From contig NZ_RFFK01000015.1 of the NCBI RefSeq assembly GCF_003696305.1, positions 20,305 to 74,730 of the forward strand: a stretch of 54,426 nucleotides of DNA, in the 5' to 3' direction. Of the stretch, positions 46,525 to 53,734 are shown piece by piece (position 1 is the stretch's first letter; each line of letters starts with the position of its first letter). The position numbers and the translations under genes are program-made. The notes below the pieces were generated by a model. That model was not told where the DNA came from. It did no database searches and saw only the letters and a list, made by a program, of their open reading frames with translations. The stretch comes from Pseudomonas sp. AOB-7 (GTDB lineage Bacteria; Pseudomonadota; Gammaproteobacteria; Pseudomonadales; Pseudomonadaceae).

Positions 46525-47145
46525 GAGCATATAGAATTCCACCAAGGTCACGATGAAGATCTTGGTTGTCGATAATCAAATTGATTCAAGATGGGACGCG
46601 GTCGGGACAGGGACTCGCGCCACTTTTCTGACCCCAACGGGAGCTAGCGGCAGGCGCCGTCGTACACACCAGCTCTCGAAACTGGGCACACCAACTACAG
46701 CTGATGTGATAGTCGACACAACATAGAGCGACTTGCCCGCTACCAGTCCTTGATTGAGTTTTTCGCTGGAGACTGCTCGTGCAACGCCCAAACCTCTTAA
46801 CAGAAGGGAGACTTGATATTGCATAGACACGAGCCGCGCCCCAACCCTGCTAGTCGACATCGATCGCCCATCCGCCCTCCTCGACCTTACACATCGACGA
46901 TTCCATCAACGGCCGAACGCCATCAACAAGCGCTGCCGCAAAAGACACCCCCCCAAAGAAAGACAAGCCCCTCAAAGAAGGCTGAGCACCGCGAAGGGGG
47001 CTCGACTCACGGAGCACAGAGTCCGCCCCATGGGATCGCGCCCCCCCCCTGCGCGAATCCAGCAGCAACAAGCAAGACCTAAAGACTGCAACCCTACCGC
47101 AGCGGCATTCCGCTCCATAGAACACAGCGTCAGCGAAGGACTCGC
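46525..47145. other. Region without a recognised gene, with two C-runs
   Basis: Minus-strand frames (46576-46860, about 80 codons from ATG 46824: MQYQVSLLLRGLGVARAVSS; and 46850-47158) have no recognisable domains or good start signals. A run of seven C is at 46948-46954 and one of nine C at 47041-47049. It may be remains of another surface gene broken at such tracts. No function assigned. Confidence 0.4.
47041..47049. repeat. C9 homopolymer
   Basis: Nine C in a row in the gene-poor stretch between the OmpA remnant and the receiver gene. Part of the set of homopolymers in the pilus region. Confidence 0.9.
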
Positions 47146-47168
47146 AAAGAAAAACCACCTTAAGTGGT
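47146..47168 (-). terminator. Rho-independent terminator after the CsrA-like/receiver bicistron
   Basis: On the minus strand ACCACTTAAGGTGGT (47168-47154) folds into a short stem, followed by TTTTTCTTT. It lies 30 bp after the stop of the receiver gene at 47197 and so ends that transcript before the OmpA remnant. Confidence 0.75.
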
Positions 47169-47196
47169 CGACGCCCACCTCAAGGAAAACACGACG

Positions 47197-47745
47197 CTAG
47201 CCAGCGAGCCTCTCTGCGCACACCGACGGACATTCGCCGTCCCTTAGAGCGCAGGACCGGCTTACAAGACAATCCAGGGTATCGGACAGCTCGCCACCCC
47301 ACACGTCACCAAAACCTACAACCTGTGCAAGTTCGTAGTCACGCAGAGGCGCCTGTAAGATCGCCCGCAAGGGCAAGCCCTCCCCCTTCGCCCAACGGTA
47401 TATCTCCGAGCGCTGCTCAGAATTGACATCAGCGATGACAACGACCCCCTCGAACGCCTCAAACCAAGCGAATTCGCTAAGCGTCAGCGCATGAGTATCC
47501 AGACCGAAATCATCGTAGATCAGAAAGCGGAACTTCCTTCCCGCCTCCAAAAGCTCGACCACCTCTGCCGCCGAACCGCAAAGACTGAGCCGAAAGTGAC
47601 CCAGCACGTTGAGCCGAGCGGCGTAGCCGATCAGCGAACCGGCATTCCGACAGTAGACCATCACACTTGCACCGTCCTTATGCACGTCCTCCCTTCTGAA
47701 GAACCCGCCCCGCCGCTTACAAACTGCAGCGCTCACACGGCCCAC
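47197..47745 (-). CDS. Stand-alone receiver-like protein
   Basis: The 182 residues from GTG 47745 (well placed after GGAGGAG) contain a receiver-like fold: VMVYCRNAGSLIGYAARLNVLG (strand 1 and helix 1), LIYDDFGLDTHALT (the acidic position that aligns with the phospho-acceptor), VVVIADVNSEQ (strand 4) and LRAILQAPLRDYELAQVV (in place of the Lys-Pro motif). Acidic residues near strand 1 are missing (YCRN), so it may not be phosphorylated normally. It resembles the N-terminal domain of RocR/PvrR-type (REC-EAL) regulators near cup loci, but here there is no EAL domain. It overlaps the CsrA-like gene by 13 bp. A later start at ATG 47661 is possible. Confidence 0.7.
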   Translation of the reverse strand: MGRVSAAVCKRRGGFFRREDVHKDGASVMVYCRNAGSLIGYAARLNVLGHFRLSLCGSAAEVVELLEAGRKFRFLIYDDFGLDTHALTLSEFAWFEAFEGVVVIADVNSEQRSEIYRWAKGEGLPLRAILQAPLRDYELAQVVGFGDVWGGELSDTLDCLVSRSCALRDGECPSVCAERLAG

Positions 47746-47939
47746 GCCAACTCCTCCACTACCAGCATTTCCCCGGGAGCACGAATGAGGAGCTTGACCG
47801 AGCCAGCCCGAATCTCACCAATTTCAATTTCGATACCCTGTGTCAACAGAAGCCGCATCAAACGCCCCCCTGCATGACCGTTCAAAATATTCAAAGTCAG
47901 TACATCACCGACACGACTCACGGCTTCATGCACCTGCAC
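47733..47939 (-). CDS. CsrA-family protein of the RsmN/RsmF type
   Basis: GTG 47939, after GGGAGGT, opens 68 residues: QVHEAVSRVGDVLTLNI, then an insert (LNGHAGGRLMRLLLTQG), then IEIEIGEIRAGSVKLLI and RAPGEMLVVEELAWAV. It fits the remembered pattern of P. aeruginosa RsmN/RsmF, which has a helical insert after strand 2 and then GIRIxVxxI..NQARVGIEAP..VLIVRDEL. RsmA/RsmN bind GGA motifs in mRNA and regulate biofilm and virulence. Here the Arg equivalent to CsrA R44 appears to be missing (VVEEL instead of V-R-DEL), and one of the two N-terminal Arg is changed. It may bind RNA differently or act as a partner. Its position beside a pilus operon is notable. Confidence 0.75.
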   Translation of the reverse strand: MQVHEAVSRVGDVLTLNILNGHAGGRLMRLLLTQGIEIEIGEIRAGSVKLLIRAPGEMLVVEELAWAV

Positions 47940-48203
47940 ACCGACCTCCCAGTGATTCCCGGCAAATACAGGCGACAGATTCGCAGCCACCCGGACAGGG
48001 CGACATAGGACTTATCCCAAAACCATGCATGAACCTGACTGCCGAGCCCCAGAGCGACATATAACCATTCAATGCACAGCCGCATTAGAGCCCTCCACCC
48101 CGCTCAACCAACAAAAAACTTCGCGCCCTCGAATGCCCCACCCCGAAAAGCCGAGCAATCGCGTCCCAGCCACATCCAAAGCCTGTCCGCCCCATCAAGG
48201 GCG
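47940..48203. other. Intergenic region upstream of the CsrA-like gene
   Basis: About 260 bp that should contain the promoter of the CsrA-like/receiver transcript (read leftward). Open frames on the + strand here are unrecognised and have no family features. No clear promoter motif was identified. Confidence 0.4.
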
Positions 48204-48356
48204 AGAAAGGAGGAGGAAATGCCCACCGTGAGGCGCTCGCAACGATTGAACAGATTGAAATGAACGAGTGATCTGATCATTTTTGATCGACTCGCCTCTG
48301 TCCAAATCGGTGGCGGCTAAAGCCGGCCTGAGGCAGATGGCCATTTCAGGCCATCC
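48204..48356 (+). mobile_element. Solo 3'-end remnant of an IS5-family element (IS-A type)
   Basis: This about 150-bp stretch matches the last part of IS-A (34293-34440, minus strand). Shared are GAGGCG(C/T)TCGCA, the segments ending AAATGA(A/G)CG(A/G)GTGA(T/C)CTGATC, AAATCGGTGG and CAGGCCATCC, with the end of the IS at CCATCC followed by CTAA, a proper IS5 target. The rest of the element is gone. It lies just downstream of the pilus operon and upstream of the CsrA-like gene, so it marks a past rearrangement between the two. Confidence 0.72.
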
Positions 48357-48408
48357 CTAAGATATGGATTGGTTGGCCGCCTTTCTCCACGGTAAAAATC
48401 GCACCGAA

Positions 48409-49467
48409 CTATTGATAGGAAAAAGTGATGGTCGCCAGCGATCTGACACTTCCCGGGGTGATGCTTTCCTCCGTCTGCACGTAGCGCGCCTCGAAGGGCA
48501 ATACATAGCTGGACGCACCAGTACCCACGTACCATTGGTTGAGGGTACCCGCAATCGGGGAGTCCGGCCCGAAAGCAATCGGCGTGGCCTGCCCATCACG
48601 GAAGACTTGAATGCCGACGCCGGTTGCCGTGGAGTCGGGAGCCAGGCTCAAGATCGTACTACTATTGCCCGGCGAAAGGCCGTCACTCATAGTGGCGTGC
48701 AGCGCGATCATAGGTGCGCAGTTCAGGCTGAACTGAAACCTGGTACTGGTAGGGGCCGTGGAGCCAACACCGGAAAATTCCGTGCGACCAACCGAACGAA
48801 GCACTGCGACCTGGTCGGTCGGAGAGGTGACCTCGCACGCAACGGCATTAAGCGTAAGCGAGCCAGAGTCGGTATAGACCGGCACCCAGCCCATTGGCGC
48901 ATAGTGCTCACCCGAAGGTTTCCGCAGCCCCCATTCGGCCAACAGCGCCCTCGGAAACACATAGTGACCAGTCTGCGGGGTACCATAGACAATCAGGGTG
49001 GCCGAAACCTCTAGCCGCGTTCTCGTCTGAGTACTGGTCAGTGTTCGAATAACGGTTTCTGCGCCCGGGCCAACGGCTACCCAGTTCGTGTCCTGGGTTT
49101 TGACACGCATGACGTAGCCCACGCCGGGCACGGCGGGCAGATCAAACACGGCATAGGTTCCGTACTGATCCGCATACTGAAACCCGCCTATACCGCCAAT
49201 CTGAGCCCCTACAGGTCGGAGCACAGCGGTCCCACCCTCCACACCTCGTTCAGAACAGGAGAACCAGTCCATGATCTCGGATGGCGGGGCATCGTTCCAG
49301 GTAAGTTGGCTGTTGATGTTGGGGCTGTGTACGGGAATTTCGTTCCCGCCGTTAATTGATATCTCCGGAAAGGGGATGACAACTTCGTTCGGGCTAAAGC
49401 ACACCGCCCACCCACTGACGGGCAGCAGTAGAAGTCCTGTAAAGGCAAGATAAAGCAATCTGCTCAT
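48409..49467 (-). CDS. Fimbrial tip adhesin-like protein
   Basis: The ATG at 49467 gives 352 residues with a signal peptide (MSRLLYLAFTGLLLLPVSGWA). The N-terminal half (VCFSPNEVVIPFPEISING, GTYAVFDLPAVPGVGYVMRV) resembles the lectin-like domain of two-domain tip subunits; the C-terminal half (NAVACEVTSPTDQVAVLR, FSLNCAPMIALHATMSDG, LPFEARYVQTEE, RSLATITFSYQ) is a fimbrial-type pilin domain with paired Cys and a penultimate Tyr for chaperone and donor-strand binding. Such proteins cap chaperone-usher pili and carry binding. Last gene of the operon, 25 bp after the usher. Confidence 0.88.
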   Translation of the reverse strand: MSRLLYLAFTGLLLLPVSGWAVCFSPNEVVIPFPEISINGGNEIPVHSPNINSQLTWNDAPPSEIMDWFSCSERGVEGGTAVLRPVGAQIGGIGGFQYADQYGTYAVFDLPAVPGVGYVMRVKTQDTNWVAVGPGAETVIRTLTSTQTRTRLEVSATLIVYGTPQTGHYVFPRALLAEWGLRKPSGEHYAPMGWVPVYTDSGSLTLNAVACEVTSPTDQVAVLRSVGRTEFSGVGSTAPTSTRFQFSLNCAPMIALHATMSDGLSPGNSSTILSLAPDSTATGVGIQVFRDGQATPIAFGPDSPIAGTLNQWYVGTGASSYVLPFEARYVQTEESITPGSVRSLATITFSYQ

Positions 49468-49492
49468 AAGAAAAAACCTTTCCTGAATGTTT

Positions 49493-51970
49493 CTAACCTG
49501 CCGGAGGACAGTGCGCATCGACCTGCTCGTAGGGTGTGTCATCTGTTGCAACCTGAGACACTTGATAGTGCAACTTGCAAGACAGCTGCCCGGCTTGACC
49601 CCACACTACCTTCAGCCCCTCGTGCTCGCCCCGCAGGAAAATCAAACCTCCCTGCCCCACCATCGCCACTTGGTTGTTTTCGGCATCGACCACGCTCGCG
49701 CCGAATGGCACCTGACTGTCCAGTACGCGCAACAGCAGCGGTTTGCCGCTGATGGTGGCGTAGTCTAGGCGCACCACGGCCCCGCGGCGCGGTACCGCAT
49801 TCTGCGAGGTGGCTTCCAGCTCTACATCCATTGGCAGGCCTTTGGGGTTGATGCTGACCTGGTTGTGGCGATAGGGCGTCAAGCCCGAACTGAGCGCTTC
49901 GCCATCGGCGTCCAGACGATTGCCCAAGCCATTGCCCACCGCAGCACCGGACGCTCCCTCCGCCACCAGCAGCGCCATAGTTTCTCCTTGCTCAGGACTG
50001 AAAACCAGCCCGCCGGCATGCGCCACCACAGTGCCGCTGGCCGAGGCCGAATACTGCCGGTAGCCCTCACCTTGACTGTAACTGGCAGCAAGTCTAGTGG
50101 CAGAAGTGCGATAACCAAGGTTGGCCCCGTAGTTATTACTGCTATCGCCCGCACCATCCGAGCGCTTGGCATAAACACCGTAGTTCAGCTCGCTATGCTC
50201 ACCCAGACTCCCGGACAAGTTGGTGCTGACCGTGCTATTACTCTCATCGTCGAAGGTGGCCGCGGTCGTCAGCATTGACCTACGCCCCCCCGTTCCCAGA
50301 GGAATACTGGCACTCAACAAAAAGGTGTCATTGCTCTCGCCATCCTGCAGATCACGACTGGCCGTCAGGTTCAGATAACCCCAGCTGAAGCCCCTGCCAT
50401 ACCCCACCTGAAACGTACTGCTGCTGCCCTGGTCGCCCCAGTAGTCACGCGCCAAACCGGTAAAGTGAAAGTCACCGATACCACTGATCGGCTGACTAAC
50501 GCTGAGCTGGAGGCGGTTGCGCTCGCGCAATGCCATCGAGCCATCCCCCTCGCGCAGGCGAGCGAAGTCACCAAAATTGAGAAAGCCTTCACTGGAGAAA
50601 CGGTAGGCCGCCAGAGAGAAGTTGGTACGACTGGCATTCAGCCGTTTGCTATAGCTGATCCGGTAACTGCTACCGTTCAAGTTCTCGTCGCGATCATCGC
50701 TGTCATCGAATTGCCCAAGACCTTTGGCCCGCGACGCAGTAGCATCGAAGGCCAGCGCGCCTATCGGCGTGGCAAAAGCTGCACCGGCCAGCAACGAAGC
50801 ATAGTCGTCCGCCAGGATGCCACCGCCATAGAGCGTCAGGTCATTGCTGATCCCGCGGCGGTAGGTACCCTGAGCGAACCAAGGCTCATCACTCAGGTTG
50901 TCGTCACGAAAGTGACCGAGGGCAAGGTTGTAGCGCGAAGCACCAGGCCGAAGCATCTGCACCACGGCGGAAAATGGTACGGTAAAGACTTTCTCGCGGC
51001 CATCCGCTTCAGTAACGGTCACCTCGAGATCGCCCGCATAGCCGGTGGCGTAGAGGTCGTCGACGACGAAAGCACCAGGCGCCACACTAGTCTCATAGAC
51101 CACATTGCCGTTCTGACGAATGGTCACCTTGGCATTGGTCTCTGCTATACCACGGACGATGGGCGCAAAACCCCGCTCGCTTTCCGGCAACATGCTGTCG
51201 TCACTACCCAGCTGTACACCAGTAAAGGGGATGCTGTCGAAGTCGCTGCCAGGCGTGAAGTACTCGCCCAGGGTCAGCTGCGAATGCAAGGCATCGATAT
51301 CGGTCTGCGCATAGGTATTCTGCGCGCTGTACTTCCCCGCGGTATCGTCGCTGTCTCGATAGTTGCCGTTGTGCCGCAGGCGCCAGCCGGCAACGTTGAG
51401 CCCGGAATTGATATTGACGTTGTAGTCGGTGGCGCTCGCCTCACCATCGCGCTCACTACGAAAAGCGTTGGCGTGGTAACCAAGGATGCCCGCGGTGATC
51501 CCCTCATCCCACTCCGAGGGGTCGACGTAACCACGCTTGACACGACCGGCATAGGCCTGGGGAATGCTCAGCGCACCGCTTAGCGTCGAGATATCGAGAC
51601 TGAAGGTGGCGCCCGGTATCAGCGCCTGGGCTTCGACGCAGTCACCGCCGAGCACCTGCTCGACCCGTGCCTGATCAGGCAGCTCCTCGAGTTTCGCCCC
51701 CCAACGCCGCGCATCCGCAGCACCAAAACAGATACGCTGCACACCGCCCTCGTTGAGCACGCGCACCTGCTGGCGCAGCCGCTCGACGCCATTGAGAGTG
51801 ATATCCAACATGTAGGTGCCAGGCACGACCACTCCAGCCTGGGAGAAGCGCGACACATCAATGTCCTGACCAAGCCCGCGCAAAAAACCACTCTCGAATA
51901 CCGGACTAGTCGCCACACTTGCCGGATCGACACCAGATACGACCGATTGCGGCACCAAACCGAGCGCCAC
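49493..51970 (-). CDS. Fimbrial outer-membrane usher (start region out of frame)
   Basis: The 825-codon open frame is a PapC/FimD-type usher: NTD (GVDPASVATSPVFESGFLRG), barrel with plug (AYAGRVKRGYVDPSEWDEGI, RSERDGEASATDYNVNINSG), and the C-terminal part (GAVVRLDYATISGKPLLLRV). The first in-frame start, GTG 51970 (VALGLVPQSVVSG), cuts off the signal peptide's basic part. Upstream codons RLRLNPLAQAVI are in frame and look like the missing part, but no start codon precedes them before an in-frame TAG. A G9 tract at 52021-52029 interrupts the way to an upstream ATG at 52047. With 10 or 7 G this ATG (MYLSCSSRRSGGG) would read into the usher. So the gene is probably OFF here. Confidence 0.88.
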   Translation of the reverse strand: MALGLVPQSVVSGVDPASVATSPVFESGFLRGLGQDIDVSRFSQAGVVVPGTYMLDITLNGVERLRQQVRVLNEGGVQRICFGAADARRWGAKLEELPDQARVEQVLGGDCVEAQALIPGATFSLDISTLSGALSIPQAYAGRVKRGYVDPSEWDEGITAGILGYHANAFRSERDGEASATDYNVNINSGLNVAGWRLRHNGNYRDSDDTAGKYSAQNTYAQTDIDALHSQLTLGEYFTPGSDFDSIPFTGVQLGSDDSMLPESERGFAPIVRGIAETNAKVTIRQNGNVVYETSVAPGAFVVDDLYATGYAGDLEVTVTEADGREKVFTVPFSAVVQMLRPGASRYNLALGHFRDDNLSDEPWFAQGTYRRGISNDLTLYGGGILADDYASLLAGAAFATPIGALAFDATASRAKGLGQFDDSDDRDENLNGSSYRISYSKRLNASRTNFSLAAYRFSSEGFLNFGDFARLREGDGSMALRERNRLQLSVSQPISGIGDFHFTGLARDYWGDQGSSSTFQVGYGRGFSWGYLNLTASRDLQDGESNDTFLLSASIPLGTGGRRSMLTTAATFDDESNSTVSTNLSGSLGEHSELNYGVYAKRSDGAGDSSNNYGANLGYRTSATRLAASYSQGEGYRQYSASASGTVVAHAGGLVFSPEQGETMALLVAEGASGAAVGNGLGNRLDADGEALSSGLTPYRHNQVSINPKGLPMDVELEATSQNAVPRRGAVVRLDYATISGKPLLLRVLDSQVPFGASVVDAENNQVAMVGQGGLIFLRGEHEGLKVVWGQAGQLSCKLHYQVSQVATDDTPYEQVDAHCPPAG

Positions 51971-52020
51971 AATAACAGCCTGAGCCAGAGGATTCAGTCG
52001 CAGTCGACCACCGACGCGAA

Positions 52021-52029
52021 CCCCCCCCC
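52021..52029 (-). repeat. 9-G homopolymer (C9 on + strand) in the usher leader
   Basis: Nine C on the + strand lie 51 bp before the usher's first possible start. The ATG at 52047 followed by 9 G ends at TGA after 21 codons; one more G (or two fewer) links it in frame to RLRLNPLAQAVIVALGL, the signal peptide region of the usher. The preceding bases (GGTCTGG) are the same as at the sensor tract. Confidence 0.93.
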
Positions 52030-52098
52030 AGACCGACGACTAGAACAGGAAAGATACATCACAAACCCAAAACGAAGAGAAATCCCCAGGAAGAAACA

Positions 52099-52105
52099 CC
52101 CCCCC
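52099..52105 (-). repeat. 7-G homopolymer just inside a possible earlier usher start
   Basis: An ATG at 52120 overlaps the chaperone stop (TAATG), the usual coupling seen in such operons. Read from there, seven G lead to a TAG after 26 codons; with 6 or 9 G the frame instead runs into the ATG 52047 frame. This is a third tract that could govern usher translation. Confidence 0.7.
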
Positions 52106-52119
52106 AGAGAGCACCACCA

Positions 52120-52863
52120 TTAGAAGCTCAGCCGATAGAAGCGCTCTCGACTAGCACCGAAATCATCAACCCACCGAACCTCGACCTCACCAGCAGAGAC
52201 CGAGCCTTGCAACCCCTTAAGCGGAAAATCCTTAACCCCGTGCGGAGCAACCATGCCACCAGCATCGACACTGTCGTAGGTCTTGCCTGCCGCCTGCAGC
52301 GCAACACGACTAAAGCTAACGTGATAGGCCGAGTCGTTACGCACACGCAGGGCGTAACCCCGACCATGAGGAGCCAACACCCAAGCCAAAGCTTCGACTG
52401 CAGCGCCCGGAGTACCTGGCAAACCATCAGGGCGATAGAACAACTTCAGCCGAGTACGGAAAGCCAACTGCACGATGTTGCGCCCATCAACATCCTCAGC
52501 TTTCGGCGGCATATCCAGCACATTGAGCCAGAATACCGACTCGCGATCCTGCGGCAGCCCGCCCCCCACCTTACTAATACGCAATGCCTGCCCCTTTTGC
52601 GCCTCCACACGCATCAAAGGAGGCAGCACGACGAACGGCAACTGCTCGGAACCAGGCTGCATCGAGGCATCACCGCTATCTAGCCAAGCCTGCACCAACG
52701 CAGGACGAGCCCCCGTATTGTTCAGCTGAACAATGATCTCGCGCTCTCCTGCCGGATAGACAAAGCGAGTACCCGTAACCTGAACCGCCGCACCAGCCAA
52801 GGGCGGCATAACCACCACCCCCACCAGCAGAGAGATGACCAGACGCCTCAGACCCACACCCAT
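52120..52863 (-). CDS. Periplasmic fimbrial chaperone
   Basis: The 247 residues start with a signal peptide (MGVGLRRLVISLLVGVVVMPPLAGA). The PapD-like pattern is clear: TRFVYPAGEREIIVQLNNTG (strand A1/B1), RPALVQAWLDSGDA, LPFVVLPPLMRVEAQKGQALRI (the G1-F1 region with Arg/Lys that anchor the pilin C-terminus), VFWLNVLDMPPKAE, and TRLKLFYRPDGLPGTP. It holds subunits in the periplasm and delivers them to the usher. It starts 53 bp after the major-subunit gene and its stop overlaps an ATG (TAATG). Confidence 0.93.
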   Translation of the reverse strand: MGVGLRRLVISLLVGVVVMPPLAGAAVQVTGTRFVYPAGEREIIVQLNNTGARPALVQAWLDSGDASMQPGSEQLPFVVLPPLMRVEAQKGQALRISKVGGGLPQDRESVFWLNVLDMPPKAEDVDGRNIVQLAFRTRLKLFYRPDGLPGTPGAAVEALAWVLAPHGRGYALRVRNDSAYHVSFSRVALQAAGKTYDSVDAGGMVAPHGVKDFPLKGLQGSVSAGEVEVRWVDDFGASRERFYRLSF

Positions 52864-52916
52864 AACTACCTCCCATAAGCGCCCGGCCGCGAATCCATCC
52901 GCAGCCGGGCAGCCGA

Positions 52917-53453
52917 TTACTGATAGTCCAAACTATAGACCAGAGCAGTTTCGACCAAGCCAGCAGTGGAGGCGCCAGTGGCGATGTACTGAACCATGTA
53001 GTTCAGATTAGCCGAACCCACGCCACCATCATCAGTGAAGGCCACAAAGGTATTGCCAACATTGTCACGCAGATCGATACCACTGCCAGCAGCATCCGCT
53101 ACTTGCACCTGGACATTCCCAGCCGGGGTAGCAGCAGCATTATTGCGAAGGTAACCAGTGGCCTGATCAACGTTATGCGCTTCAAAGTAGGCACGCACAC
53201 TGCCACTAACAGGGCAGTTGGTCAGCGCCAGGTTCACAGCGGTGGCACCAGCAACATCACCCGGAGCAGCCAGCACGGTCTTGGACACCGTAGGCAAAAC
53301 GACAGTCGCATCAGCAGTACCACCGTTAACCGAGATATCGCAGGAGGCATCAACAACCTCCCCCATAATGGTGATGGTGCCATCAGAAGCAGAAGCACCG
53401 AACGAACCCACAAGACCAGCACCCAGCACCATTACAGCAGCAAACTTCTTCAT
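52917..53453 (-). CDS. Major fimbrial subunit
   Basis: The ATG at 53453 (after TTGGAGAA) gives 178 residues: signal peptide MKKFAAVMVLGAGLVGSFGASA, then DGTITIMGEVVDASCDISV with Cys38 pairing with Cys80 (ALTNCPVSG), and the C-terminal YSLDYQ with the penultimate Tyr that binds the chaperone. It fits the FimA/CupA1-like pilin family. First gene of the pilus operon 53453 to 48409, so the most strongly expressed. Confidence 0.92.
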   Translation of the reverse strand: MKKFAAVMVLGAGLVGSFGASASDGTITIMGEVVDASCDISVNGGTADATVVLPTVSKTVLAAPGDVAGATAVNLALTNCPVSGSVRAYFEAHNVDQATGYLRNNAAATPAGNVQVQVADAAGSGIDLRDNVGNTFVAFTDDGGVGSANLNYMVQYIATGASTAGLVETALVYSLDYQ

Positions 53454-53734
53454 CAATTTCTCCAAGTTAATTTCTTCGTCCTAGCCATACCACCGCCAGG
53501 ACAACGACAATGTTACCTACCCCCTCCACCCCCATCTGCCAGACAAGGCCGCACAGACCGTAGGACGATTCCGACACGGCGCCCGACTGAAGAATCCCTC
53601 AGCAGCTAGTGCGCCCCGCAACAAGGACAACAACAGAAGGACGCGCCCCATTTAACTTTCAGCAGCGTCCTACACCCCAACTTGGCGCACTCTGCTGTAG
53701 TTACCGTTTTTATTGATGAAGGTGGATCGCTCAC
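53454..53734. promoter_or_regulatory. Divergent promoter region of the pilus operon
   Basis: The 281-bp gap between the pilus operon and the divergent secreted-protein gene should hold the pilus promoter and its BvgA-like binding sites. Only the pilin RBS (GGAGAAATTG on the minus strand) is clear. Several short C/A-rich words exist but no confident repeats of the BvgA type were found. Confidence 0.4.

Noticed and set aside
48214..48263. A 14-codon leader peptide (ATG after AAGGAGGAGGA) upstream of the IS remnant
   Set aside because: It lies within the decayed IS 3' end and reads away from the CsrA-like gene; the good ribosome-binding site is probably chance.
50465..51583. 372-codon + strand frame opposite the usher
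   Set aside because: Antisense shadow of the usher barrel, with no recognisable domain.
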